A stretch of 64,000 bases of DNA. Source: Capillidium heterosporum. Lineage: Eukaryota; Entomophthoromycota; Entomophthoromycetes; Entomophthorales; Capillidiaceae. The first letter of the stretch is position 1; each line of letters begins with the position of its first letter. Below are positions 23,763-34,445 of the stretch, piece by piece. The DNA lies in the NCBI GenBank assembly GCA_016630905.1, contig WBMQ01000006.1, positions 186,001-250,000 on the forward strand. Direction: 5' to 3'. Position numbers and translations under genes: made by a program. Under the pieces are notes generated by a model. The model was given only the letters and a program-made list of their open reading frames with translations, made no database searches and was not told the DNA's origin.

Positions 23763-24650
23763 TCAATGGTCCATCCCACTATTTTGAAGTGTAGCATTGT
23801 CTTGCCAATGGTTGGTTCCATTCTTGGGAAGTGTAGGCTCAACATGTTTGCCAACAATATTCTCAATAGATGCGTTCATCTTGAGCAGGATGTCGGTCTG
23901 CTTCTGCATTATCGCTTCGTTTTGCTCCTGCATCTTGAGGAGGATGTCTGTTTGCATGCGCATGATACTTTCAATGGAACTACTCATCTTGTGCAAAATC
24001 TCAGTTTGCTTATGCATAATGTCTTCGATAGGTGGGTAGGTAGTTGGATGGTGATAGTGGAGTGGTTGGTGGGTAGTCGCTTGCGTACCGTTGGGTACTA
24101 TGGCTGCTTCACTATGGGGAGGGTAAGGGTACAATCGAGGCACCTCTATAGGTGAATATTTTTGCCTATATCGAGGCTCCTCCAAACTTTCCTCGTCTAA
24201 GGTGCGTTTAGAACCGAGCTGAAGATGAGTACTCGTCTTGACGAGGTTGTCGAAATAACTCAGCGCTTCTTTAGGAACTATATACAAATTGTTCAAGGGG
24301 CAGGCGTCGATAATTTGTCGTCTAGTCTTCTTATCTAGGTCGTAGAAGTCGAGGTTGCCATTTATTTTTTTGAACTCCGATTCTTCATAAAAGGTTAAAA
24401 ATCTAGAATGGATTAATAAATTAAAAAGTAGAAAAATGTACTTGAACCACTGCTTGAGCTTGTAAACTTTCTTCTTGATGCTGTTGTAGCTACGGTAAGA
24501 GAACCCTTTCGCCGTTCCTATTTTGTTAAACTCATCTTGAATTTCAGTTATCGTTTCCTCCTTACAGCTGTGGGAACGGATATTCTTCTCACGTACTTCG
24601 TTCCAAGCTTCTGACAAGGTTAGAAGCATGTCTAAACCAAACTGAGCCAT
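23763..24650 (-). CDS. Trihelix/Myb-like protein B with 18-residue coiled repeats
   Basis: Exon 1 is 24442-24650 and exon 2 is 23763-24402, joined across a 39-nt intron (24403-24441, GTACAT...TCTAG). The spliced product has 282 residues; the intron is a multiple of three without a stop, so unspliced RNA would give 295. Residues 8-75 (LSEAWNEVREKNIR, RSYNSIKKKVYKLKQWFK) fit a trihelix/Myb-SANT-like fold. DFYDLDKKTRRQIIDACPL at 88-106 is shared with all family members. A His/Pro-rich linker (182-195) leads to three exact-register 18-residue repeats at 198-215, 216-233 and 234-251 (IMxKQTDILLKM core), likely a single long amphipathic helix for oligomerisation. The role is unknown. Divergent from coilin, 358 bp apart. 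Confidence 0.75.
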   Translation of the reverse strand: MAQFGLDMLLTLSEAWNEVREKNIRSHSCKEETITEIQDEFNKIGTAKGFSYRSYNSIKKKVYKLKQWFKYIFLLFNLLIHSRFLTFYEESEFKKINGNLDFYDLDKKTRRQIIDACPLNNLYIVPKEALSYFDNLVKTSTHLQLGSKRTLDEESLEEPRYRQKYSPIEVPRLYPYPPHSEAAIVPNGTQATTHQPLHYHHPTTYPPIEDIMHKQTEILHKMSSSIESIMRMQTDILLKMQEQNEAIMQKQTDILLKMNASIENIVGKHVEPTLPKNGTNHWQDNATLQNSGMDH

Positions 24651-25007
24651 CTTGAACTGTTATTAATTTAATGTGTTGGTTTTTCTTTCAGTTCACCTTT
24701 TGTCCGCTGTTAGTCAGAATTAGCTGTGACTTTGTCTTTCGATTCATTTTTCTATATCCTCACAGCTCATAAGACCTGATACTTAGGAGATCTATTAGAA
24801 AGCATCCAATAGTTGCTCAAGTATAGGATCTTAATTGGTTAGTTAAAAAGCTGATATTACGGGTAGTGTCCCATTTTACCTTGAGCTGTCCAATAAATTT
24901 CAGCTAAAGTGTAAAAGCTAACGTCGAACTTAAAGAAATACGTAAACAAGGATCCGAATCTAAAAGTTGGCGCAAACATTTTGAAGCAATCACTTTAAAC
25001 TTTGAAA

Positions 25008-26300
25008 ATGCGATTGAAGTTGATACTGGACAAAGGTAGTAAGTTCGGCATCGAAGGCAAGGTAGTAAAGTTTTGGCACTTTATAGAGGATGGTCTACCC
25101 AGTTTTTCAGCCAAGCAGCTTATACAATCGATTGGTTCCGAAACTATAGAGAACTTGAAGGTGGATAGGATAATAGTCGAATTTGAAGGATTCCAACTCA
25201 CCCCCAACTTAGACATCTTGAAGTTCATCAAAGATAACGATACGTTACACCTCTACTACCGCAAAGGGCACCCCACCTTTATAGCTCAAGATGAAAATAT
25301 AACTAAAGTCAAAACAAAGTCAAGGTAAATTTATCATTTTTAACATATTGTTTATTTTATCGCTAGCAAAAAGAAAAAAGAAAAGAATACTGAAGATGAA
25401 TCATCCAACAACACACAGCCTTTATCTAGAGATATGATAACGGAATCTAATATCGACGAAGGCAAAGTTAAAGCAATTGAACCAACTAAACCCAAAAAGA
25501 AACGTCTTGACGAGCCCAAAGAGGAATCTCGAAAAGACAAGAGGAGTAAGAGTAAAGATAGAAATAAGGATGACTTTATCAGTATAAAAAAGGAACATCA
25601 CGACCAATCCAAGTCGTTTATTGGCAGTCCTCAATTAGAAGAAGTATTGAAATTGGCTTCCAACCACAACTTCAATCTAGTAGGTCCCAAATCAACTGAA
25701 GCTTTGCAAAGCAATTGTAATGAAAGTAACTACGTCGTAAGTACGATTGATGTAGAAGCTAGTGCTACCAACGGCTTACGGTAAGATTTTCGCTATTTTT
25801 CGACTTTAAATTGATTACTTTTTGTAAATAGGTGTAAATAGTCATGTAGACGGGACTTTGGCTTCTGTCACGACAGATTATGACAAGCTACCCAATGTCA
25901 ATTTGACGGCTGATACCTTTGAGCCGGGACAACGCATAGCTTTCAAGGCAAGTACTTATACACCTCTTAAAAATCGATTTACTAATTAAAGAACTTTAGA
26001 TATGGTACTTGGATGAGCAGTACCAACCTACCCTCTCCAACTTTGCGGTATTATTTTTTACCTTTATCATATAATATTAACTTTTTTAAAAAGGAAGCTA
26101 AGGTCATCAGTTACGACAAAGTATCGGAACACCTTACTTATCAATATATTTACGACAACCCGGAATTGGACTATGAGCCTGGGAAGTTCGATCTGCCTGA
26201 TGGTACTCGATATGAAGAAGGAGATGAGGAACTAAAAAGCCAGGAAATGGTTCAGACCCATCACATCAACTTACTTATCGATTTGAAGTTGGTCAGTTAA
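25008..26300 (+). CDS. COIL: Coilin homologue (Cajal-body scaffold), five exons
   Basis: Exons 25008-25324, 25367-25780, 25842-25947, 26000-26047 and 26094-26300 join in frame to 363 residues. Residues 1-90 match the coilin N-terminal ubiquitin-like self-association domain (LKLILDKG, VDRIIVEFEGFQL, FIKDNDTLHLYYRKG, like the R-L-x-F...LEGxxLPP...VRDNDxLxV pattern of animal coilin). A long Lys/Arg-rich middle (KKKKEKN, KPKKKRLDEPKEE) supplies nuclear signals. The end is the atypical Tudor domain: GQRIAFKIWYLDEQYQPTLS, AKVISYDKVSEHL and the invariant-looking EPGKFDL, then a final ILLIDLKL-like strand. Coilin organises Cajal bodies for snRNP maturation. Intron 3 uses a GC donor. It is missing from the best-known yeasts, which makes this copy notable. 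Confidence 0.85.
25948..25999 (+). other. GC-AG intron in coilin
   Basis: Exon 3 ends TTCAAG and the intron begins GCAAGT, ending ACTTTAG, with TTACTAAT as a likely branch site. Only this GC donor keeps the frame (IAFK-IWYLDE). The nearby GT (GTACTT) would lead to a stop within a few codons. Confidence 0.75.
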
Positions 26301-26445
26301 GCTGGGGTTGTCGGACTCGTGTTCGGGGTACCTTTTGACTTGCTAAAAGTAAAAAATAAAGTATTGAGTTAGTCAATTGGATTTTAAAATTTTGTTGGAG
26401 TTGGTTCTATTGCTATTGTTACACTACCTGTAGAGCTATTAAGAT
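26301..26445 (+). pseudogene. Fragment of a mitochondrial carrier, fused behind the coilin stop
   Basis: Directly after the coilin stop and in the same frame comes AGVVGLVFGVPFDLLKVK, which carries the carrier PxDxxK motif, and about 40 bp later GVGSIAIVTLPVELLR, like the second-repeat PVERIK block of the intact carrier at 27300. The rest of the carrier is missing. It is a decayed partial copy. Confidence 0.6.
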
Positions 26446-27299
26446 AAAGTTGGCTGCTAAATCAACCTGCTTATGCTGATGTTTCTTTTGTAAGTTGTAA
26501 GTGGTTTTTAATTTTTTATCTTCAAATTTAACTATTTCGATGAAGTTATGGTCTAGTAGGGATATTGATATTGTAACTGTTTTAATTAATTGTGTTAATC
26601 TGTATATATTTGCTTCTCCTTCAACCCATTTATAAGCCATCAAATCCCTTAGCAGGTAGCCTACCTATAAAGATGCTAAATTTTAACACTTGAATTTAAA
26701 ACTCTGGGTGTTAGAACCTAGCTAGTCTAAGTTACATTCGTTACATAGTTGACGTAAAGTTTCAATTGCATCGTTAAGGCTAGCTTAAAAAGAACTTACG
26801 CCAGTCCTTTTAGAGATATATCTTTCGATTGGCTTCGAAACTATGAACCCAATATCTTCAAAACTTGAAGCTTGACGTTGGACATAAATGAGTTTTAGTT
26901 GTTGAGTTAGATTGCAGCAAAGTTAGTTTAAATCGGCACCTTTGACGTATCTATCTGAGTTCTTGCAAACTTGGGTATAGTAAATTTGACTTGTCAAAGA
27001 GTCATAGTTCTTCTAAGTAGATGTCCTATTAGTAAAAAGGAAGCTTTAGAAGATAGCGAAATAAAAATTTTCAAACTGGATTAGCCACTCCACCTTCAAA
27101 TATGAAGGTTAGCTTGGGTCATGTGTTCAAATCCCTTGAAAATTTATTCCAAAACTCGATGGCAATAGTTCCAACTTGAGGAAATCGAACCCTCTCTATC
27201 CAAAAGTTTTGATCCAAGTACCCTTCAGCTTCTTTTCTTTGCAACCTTTATCGATCCAATTCAAATCCCTCAACTCCACCACCTACAAAACAAAGCAAC
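26446..27299. other. Intergenic, nothing recognised
   Basis: Upstream of the carrier gene. A 74-codon minus frame at 26419-26643 is not supported. Confidence 0.45.
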
Positions 27300-28309
27300 A
27301 TGGTAGACTCAACGCAAAACACCCAACCCAACCTCTTCAACACCTTCCTAAGCGGTGGCGTCGGTGGAAGTCTGATGGTTATAGTCGGACATCCCTTAGA
27401 TCTCTTGAAAGTTCAGATGCAGAACCAAAAGTCCTCTTTAACAGTCAAACCAACCTCAACTTTGACTTCCCTAAGTACTATACTAAAGGCCAACGGAATA
27501 GGTGGTCTGTTCCGTGGTCTAAGTCTACCGTTGTTGGCGCAAACCCCTATATTCGCTATAGAGTTTATGGTCTATTCCAAGATGTTAAGCTACCTAAACT
27601 ACCAAGTAATATTTTATTTTAATTTATATATTTATACTTTGTTTAATCTGTTATATATTTATCAAAGGCAGATATTAAACTTTTTTTTCGTTTTCATAAT
27701 AGAAAGTCAACCCACCTCCTCTCCATCAAGTAGCTATAAGTGGCGGATTGGCAATTTTACCCGTTTCTTTAATAGTCACCCCAGTTGAACGTATCAAATG
27801 CCTGCTTCAAGTCAACACCACCTCAACCTCTTCAACTGCTACTCTAAATTTAAGTCAACTTTTAAAACAGCTACCCCCAACTTCCTTGTATCGTGGCTTC
27901 ACCATGACCATCTTTAGAGACTTATTTGGTGCCTCTTCCTACTTTTTCACTTATCAGTTTGTCAAGCGCAACCTCGAAACTTCAACTTACAGCAACTATT
28001 GGGCAAATGTTCTAGTAGCTGGTGGTATGGCTGGTATAGTAAATTGGATAGTTGGGATCCCGTTCGATGTCATAAAGACGAAGCAGCAGGTCGAGCTTCA
28101 AAAATTCACCAAGCTGGATACTATCATAAAGAATACGTTTAGGGAGCATGGATGGAGAGGCTTCTTCTTGGGACTACGACCAGCGGTTATAAGAGCTTTC
28201 CCAGCTAATGCCGCTTGCTTCCTAGGTAAATATTTTTATTTGATTTGTATTGACTTGTGGAAACCAAATTTATGTAGGTATCGAAGCCACTTTGAAGCTT
28301 TTAGGATAG
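27300..28309 (+). CDS. CRC1: Mitochondrial carnitine/acylcarnitine carrier-like protein
   Basis: Exons 27300-27605, 27703-28225 and 28278-28309 (introns 97 and 52 nt) join to 286 residues, the usual size for the SLC25 family. Three repeats carry PLDLLK, PVERIK and PFDVIK, the PxD/ExxK/R hallmarks of inner-membrane carriers. The second repeat reads TPVERIKCLLQV and the end reads IRAFPANAACFLGIE, both closely like animal carnitine/acylcarnitine translocase, which exchanges acylcarnitines for carnitine so that fatty acids can be oxidised. The third-repeat proline pair of the animal protein (IPPDVLK) is IPFDVIK here. The stop falls inside a short ATAGA repeat. A carrier remnant lies about 0.9 kb upstream. 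Confidence 0.88.
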
Positions 28310-28325
28310 AATAGAATAGAATAGA
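28306..28325 (+). repeat. (ATAGA)4 microsatellite over the carrier stop codon
   Basis: Four exact ATAGA units. The stop codon TAG of the carrier (28307-28309) is inside the first unit, so repeat-length changes in the downstream units would leave the protein unchanged. Confidence 0.9.
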
Positions 28326-28460
28326 AGGTAGAGATTCAGTACATATAGATCAATAACATAACGTAAATAATAAAATAAACATTTCAGGCTTTATAACATT
28401 TTAAAAAATAGTTTACTTTACAAAAAATGCTTCCTTGACTTTCAGCCCGATTTCAAGCTT

Positions 28461-30538
28461 TCATTTAGGTCCCTTGAGCAAGAAGTCCCGAGTCGACCAA
28501 GTTTTACGTTCGACATCCTTCTTGACCATATCCGTTTTCAGCTGGACCATAACTCTCCACAAACCGACTGCGAACTTGGACTTCTTGGGTACCAAAATTC
28601 TCTTATACCCATTCAACTTTGGCACCGGCTTGCCACGGTAGATCCACTGCACGTCGTAGTTGACGTCGCGATTGAATTTGATGAGCTTGAGCTGGATGAA
28701 GTAAGCTTCACTTTTACGGATACGATCCTTGAACAGCTCATCTTCATGGGAGGCATCATCGAGGACCCCGATACTGCCTAAAGTTAAGGGCATGCGACGT
28801 ATCAAGCTGATGTCCAAGCTGTCGACGATATCGGCGATGTTGAGGAAGTGTAGCCACAAGCCTTCCTTACACACGTTGCAGAAGCGGGTCGAGGTCATGT
28901 TGCGCATGAGGCAGGTTTCATCGGTAGGTCTATAGGTCTTCTTACCCTGGTAGTCGTAGGTGGGGAACACACCAATGTAGTTCTTGTCAAAGTTATACTT
29001 CTTGTCGTATTCGATCAGCTCAACATTGCATAGCTGGTTGGGGACTTTGCCGATCTTGATGCCTTCAGCAACTTCGAACTTCAAAGTATGTTTGCCCCGC
29101 TTCAACCCCTTGTGCATACTCTCCCAAAGGGTAAAGGTACGGTCCACAGTAGGCTTGGATGGGAATATGAGCGGTCTATTGTCCAATTGGACTTGGATGC
29201 CGTTGAATTGGTCGACGCCTGAGCTGGAGATCTGCAGCCGGAAGCTCTTGTAGGTGCCATCACTCTCAAATTCGATGGTATAAGGCCCCAGGTTGGAGAG
29301 GTCGTGCCAAGCATAATTTTGGACGGCGACGTGGTTGCGCTGCTTGATTACTGGCTTGAGGGGATCCCACTCCTTGATCCAATGGCTCCACTTCAGCCGA
29401 TCCAAGCTGGTATCCGAGTTGACACCTTCGTAGACTTCACCGCCGTCGTACTCCTCGCCAACTTCGTCAAAGTTGTGACCCATCTCGTGGCGTAAGACTA
29501 CGGTGCCTGAAGTTTCCGACCGTGTAGATATCGTCAACTCACCACCTAAGCCGCCGTAGTAGTCGTCGTTACCAATAATAGTGGGAAAGTCACAGGCTAA
29601 CCCGAGTTGGAAGCAGATAGTACGGGCCAGTTCCGGTTTGGAGGGGTAGATACCGCGAAGCTCTATACCGTCACGGTATAAGCCGAAGGCAGTATCCTTG
29701 GGTTTACCCATCCTACCAATCCCACTCTCCTTACTAGGTATGAACACCTGCTTTGACGTTGATGAGAGGGAGGTAAGATTTGAAGGTAGTGCCGCTGAAC
29801 ATATCGTCAGGAAAGGCGCTGTACGTCGGCTAAAAATTTGCTACGTTCCGACTGCAAATACCCGTCCCCCATGATAACGACATCGACTCTATTGTCTGGG
29901 TTTCCGTTGTTGACTATATCAATCAGTTCAAAGTCGTATTCTTCGTTTCTAGGGTAGAATATTTGGTCGTGTACTGAGCTGGATTCACAGACTAACTTCA
30001 AAGAATTGAGGACAGCCGATTGCGAAAACACGAAGCTGAACTGGTACTGGGAAAATTGATTGGAAAAGTAGTTGTAGAGGACTAGCTTATCGTCACTGTA
30101 GATCTCGTACATCATGTCGTTCTGGGTATCTAGCTTAAGAGTGCTGTGTCTTACGATCTCTCGTCTAAACTTGCGCACTTTGAGGTGAGTTTGGTTGTTG
30201 AATCGGGTGGTTGTATAAGCCGGCTTCAAGTATACGAAGTTGATTAAATTATCCTTGACGTTGACTACCAATTTGAAGACAGGACGTCTTTGCTGGATCT
30301 GCATAGGTTCTGTCAGCGCTGCATACTTGCTGTAGACGTTGAGATTAGTAGTTGGATGTTTTAGGACAAAGAAGCTGGATTTGGAACGGTCGTTTGCCGA
30401 TAAAATGGCTAATATGGACAGTATACTGACTGCTAACAGCGTCAGGAAGTATTTGCGATAGTTTGATTGATCCTTACTTTCATACTCCTTATCTCCCTTC
30501 TTCTTTTCTAATAGCGGTTGCTTCTCCTGGCCCTTCAT
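28461..30538 (-). CDS. Membrane-anchored M64 (IgA-peptidase-like) metallopeptidase, two +1 shifts
   Basis: From the ATG at 30538 the product would be 691 residues if two extra bases are ignored (near 29809 and 29748). The N-terminus is cytosolic and basic, with a single membrane span at about 30-50 (YFLTLLAVSILSILAIL), so it is a type II protein facing the lumen or the outside. The peptidase part has DVVIMGDGYLQSE, then DDMFSGTTFKSYLPLINVKA in the second frame and VFIPSKESG in the third, matching the M64 order. The zinc site HEMGHNFDEVGEEYDGG near 350 is complete. A long C-terminal domain follows. A frame-preserving 77-nt intron (GTACAG to GCAG) is possible but would delete the conserved DDMF...NVKA block, so I prefer two shifts. 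Whether the gene works is uncertain. Confidence 0.75.
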
Positions 30539-30571
30539 ATCGATTCTTCGTTTACTAATTTGAAAATGCAA

Positions 30572-33500
30572 AAGGGAAAATGGCTGATCACGTTTATATA
30601 CTTTGGAATTAAATTTTGAAACACATGACGTGACTTGGTATATCTGTACAAATAGCTTGCTTTATTCCGAAATAAATGTGGCATCCAATATATCCCAAAA
30701 CTATATATAGGCATTTAATTTGGAATGGTAGGCATTAGTCTACTTTGGAACTAGTGCATTGAAATTAAGTTGGAGCAAAATTGGGGAAATAGGTACGGTA
30801 GGTAGGTGGTTAGTCGATTTTGGACCCTGAAATTTGAAGCTGGTGTTAAAAATTCATCTGTCCACCACTCCTTACGATTACCATTCAATATATTTGTCGA
30901 TGGCTTGTATATAAAGTGATAAATCACTTTGAAATGAAAGGTATCCTAAACTTTATATCCCTCTCCAGAAATCTAAATCCTTTTCCGCAACTCCTAGCCA
31001 TTCAGCCCATCAATTCATCCAAAACTTTGATTAGAAATTGATCGACATCAACGCAACATCCTCCAACTATCAAAACCCACTACCCCACAGCTTGATTTTT
31101 CCAAGTAAAATCCTGCTGTAGATAAAAACTTTACTGTCAAGCTCTTCAATTTTTATCATAATTCTCTCCTTTACATGGAAAATTGACTTTCAGGTTCTTT
31201 CCCCATTTCAATTTAATTTATCTCAGGGTCGCTGTGGGGAAGTTTTTATCGATACCAACTTGACGTAACATGGCCCAATGTGCAACTGAAATAGAGGACG
31301 CCATCTACCGATGGGTGTTGGTCCATCTTTTATAACAGTTTGATAGTCCAATTTGTACCCATATACTATCCAATTTTAGGATAAGATAGTCTCCAATCCA
31401 AAACCATATTATGAATCTAAAGGTATTAGAATCTATATGGATTATCCGATACCATTATCATTTACTTAAGTTGACTATCACTACAGCGGATACTAAGAAC
31501 ATTCGCTAATTTATACACTTGTTAAATGTATACAACTTTTGAAATGATCACAAACGGTTCTACATTTACCTTTGAAAGTTTTTCGATTCAGCTTTAAACA
31601 CCATGCCAGCTCTGTTTATAGGTATATACGAACTAAGGACTAAATACCATTCATAAATATTGATAAGTATGCATCGAAATTCCAAACATTCGATCTGATA
31701 AACGCAATTAAACTATTGAAAACTAATTATAGTGATGCTTCCGATAGAGTAGAGCTATGGCAAGCTCTGTATACTTCAAGTCCGACCAGCCTTCCATGAT
31801 TCCCTACAACAAAACCAATCACCCATCAACTTACTTTTCATGTGGTATGCTAAATATAGCTATCTACATCTATAAAATCCAACAAGGCTTATACAGTACT
31901 CCTGATATCCTATCCAAATCCAAAGCTCTAGATACCAACCTTCAACAGTCTTATCGTCCAGTCGTTTCACTTTCAAAACTCAACCAAGATCTAGAAACGT
32001 TGCAGACTCACAGATTAGGCAGATGGAAAGTTTCACGTGAAACTCTTCAGCCATTGGACAGATTGCAAGTTGTAGGGCTAACTTGGGAAAAAGCTCCTTG
32101 AGTCTTGGCCCCTCGGTCCGCAGGCCTGAATTACTGTGCAATCTATTTTTAGCTTATCCGATTTATAATGTTCTTCCAGCTAAAACTGCACTTCCCAATG
32201 AAAAGGATTAAGGAGGTTTGTGAAAGTGAAATGTTCCACTATAAAGTGTGACAAGATGAAACAAAAATCACGACAACTAAAGCTAAAACATTGAAAGTAA
32301 TGAAATAAAGGGTGATGTTGCTAAACAGCATGTGATTTGGATTTAATTGCAAAGGATTCAAATCAAGCCAAAATCTCTCCCTCAAATCGAGCTGGGTCCC
32401 TCCAGGCAATTGCTTTCAGGTCAAAGCAAGTTTACAAACCAGTTGAAAACCTTAAATGAAAGATTGAAGGCAAAAGGTAAAAGGAGTTGAGATGAATGAT
32501 GCTCATAAATCGTTTGAATTGCAACTCCATCAAATTTCATGCTTACATTTATGCCAACATGAATTTGTGGAGTAAAACCCTTTAAAGTCTAATTACAAAT
32601 GGGTTTGGTGGCGTTCCTAAAAGAATAAATCTACAGTTCTAGATTTGCAAAGCCAGCCATACTTTTCACTTTGAGATCAAAGTTCACATTCCTGTCCACC
32701 TTTTCCTTCGGATTTCAAAGTAGGAACCTGTTCACAAACCAAACAGATATGTGAAAGTTCCCAGTTTCAAATCCAGCTATTAGTTTTAGGCAATATTGGA
32801 CTATATAAATGTCTTAGACTGATGTTTCAAAATGTAATTTGCTGAGATGCGTGATGTGGTTACAAATCAAAATTTGGATCGGTAAACGATCCCATGACTC
32901 TGATTTATTGGAAATTAGGATGGGCGTCTAGTCCAGTCCCTTGTAGAATATCGGCAGATGAGTCAGGTTTACACTTTACAGTTCTTGTGAAAGTGAAACT
33001 ATGAACTTCACTCTGTACACGCACCGATCAAGAATATGGTGCAATTTCGTTTATACACAGCTGTGAACATTTACCCAACTTACCGGAACAGAAAGCAGTT
33101 GAATCTGCCTCTAACTTACAAAACGGGATCCAACCCTTTACAAATCAAAAGTCACAAACTTTCTAAAAACATAGATTTCATTTCAGTTCGGGTTATTCTA
33201 CCCCTCAACCGATTTTTAATTAGCTCCGACCTGCTTTTACCGGCCTAATCTCCAAGCTGGTGAGGCTTGATTGGCTGCTATGAGAAGGTTGATATCACGA
33301 TGATATCAAAAGCGAACCCGTATGATGGAATTTACTCCAAAAGTAGCCGCCTAAAGCAAAAGCATCTTAGATCATCAATTCCCAATTTCATTTCTAAGCA
33401 GAAATTAAGCGTTCCCAACTAAAGGCTTTTACCCATAGCTTCAAGCAACTAATGGGCTCATGATTGAGCGGTGTAATTTTTCATGAACCGTTACCCAAAC

Positions 33501-33813
33501 TTTGAGAGAAACTGCCCCTCAGATAGGTGACTATCCAGCCAACGAATGGAGGCTATTAATAGGCTGCAGTTTATGATCAAAGCTGTTGCGCCCATAAGTT
33601 CCCAGTCGGTAATAAAATTCTCCACCCAACTTGACCTAAGCTTAAAAAAGCTAGAAGGTAACCTTAAAACCGAGCTTAGTTCGACTATTTAAATTAAAAT
33701 TTGGAATTTGGCGAGCCAATTTTATTTCTTCCTTTCAACTGTAACTTCAGCTTCAACTTCCTTCAGCCCAATCCAACTTATCAGGCCTTTTACTCATAAT
33801 TAAATAAACCACA
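30572..33813. other. Long gene-poor stretch
   Basis: About 3.2 kb without a supported gene. A 114-codon ATG frame at 31757-32101 has no recognisable domain and is doubtful. The 13-mer TGTGAAAGTGAAA occurs twice exactly (32219-32231 and 32986-32998). This may be the upstream region of the A20/AN1 gene. Confidence 0.45.
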
Positions 33814-34445
33814 ATGGAAAAGAACAACGCCAACTCCCTCAAATTCTGTAGCGCCGGCTGTGGCTTCTACAGGTAAACTTGCCCACCTAACTTGCTTACT
33901 AACTTTATATAGCAACCCCATGTACAACGACATGTGCTCCAAATGCTTCAAGGAGTCCCAGAAGGACGCTAAATTAGCCAACGATGGTAAGACTCCCTTT
34001 ATTTAGCAAACGCTGACCCTATTGTAGTAGCCATAATCTCTTCCGACCTATCGGAATCTAAAATTGAACTACCGATAACCAAGCCTACCATCGAACCTTT
34101 GACTCAACTAACAACCACCACTGACTCTCCCAAGCTTGTAGAAGCTAAGGAAGCCACCCCAATCTTGGAACCCAAAGATACTGTAGAAGCCTCCCCGGCC
34201 AAGAAGCAAAAGAGCCCTAGCCAATGCTTCACCTGCAGGTCCAAGATCCCCCTCGTCAAACAAACTACTAACAAATGCCGATGCAGTAAGTCAAATAATA
34301 GCAACCGGGTCCTAACTTTTTATTAGCTTTCGTATTCTGCGATTCGCACCGGTTGCCAGAGAGCCACAATTGCAGCATCGACGTCGTCGTCCATGACAAA
34401 GGTGTCCTCACCAAGAATAACCCCAAGCTCTACGAGAAGCCTAGA
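33814..34445 (+). CDS. A20/AN1 zinc-finger stress-associated protein
   Basis: Exons 33814-33872, 33913-33986, 34028-34285 and 34327-34445 (introns 40, 41 and 41 nt) join to 169 residues. An A20 finger at 11-34 has C12, C16, C28 and C31 (C-x3-C-x11-C-x2-C). A Thr/Glu/Pro-rich linker follows, and an AN1 finger at 111-146 uses C111, C114, C128, C130, C135, H138, H144 and C146. This two-domain order is that of ZFAND5/6 and plant SAP proteins, which bind ubiquitin and help cells under stress or at the proteasome. Each finger is split by an intron. The frame closes at TAG 34443; the AN1 family usually ends soon after NPxxx, as here (NNPKLYEKP). Confidence 0.9.

Noticed and set aside
27090-27150. 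tRNA-like GTTCAAATCCC segment
   Set aside because: No acceptor stem, D-loop or anticodon arm could be folded around it.
31757-32101. 114-codon ATG frame as a gene
   Set aside because: No domain, no nearby TATA box, and composition like the flanks. Kept only as doubtful in the region entry.
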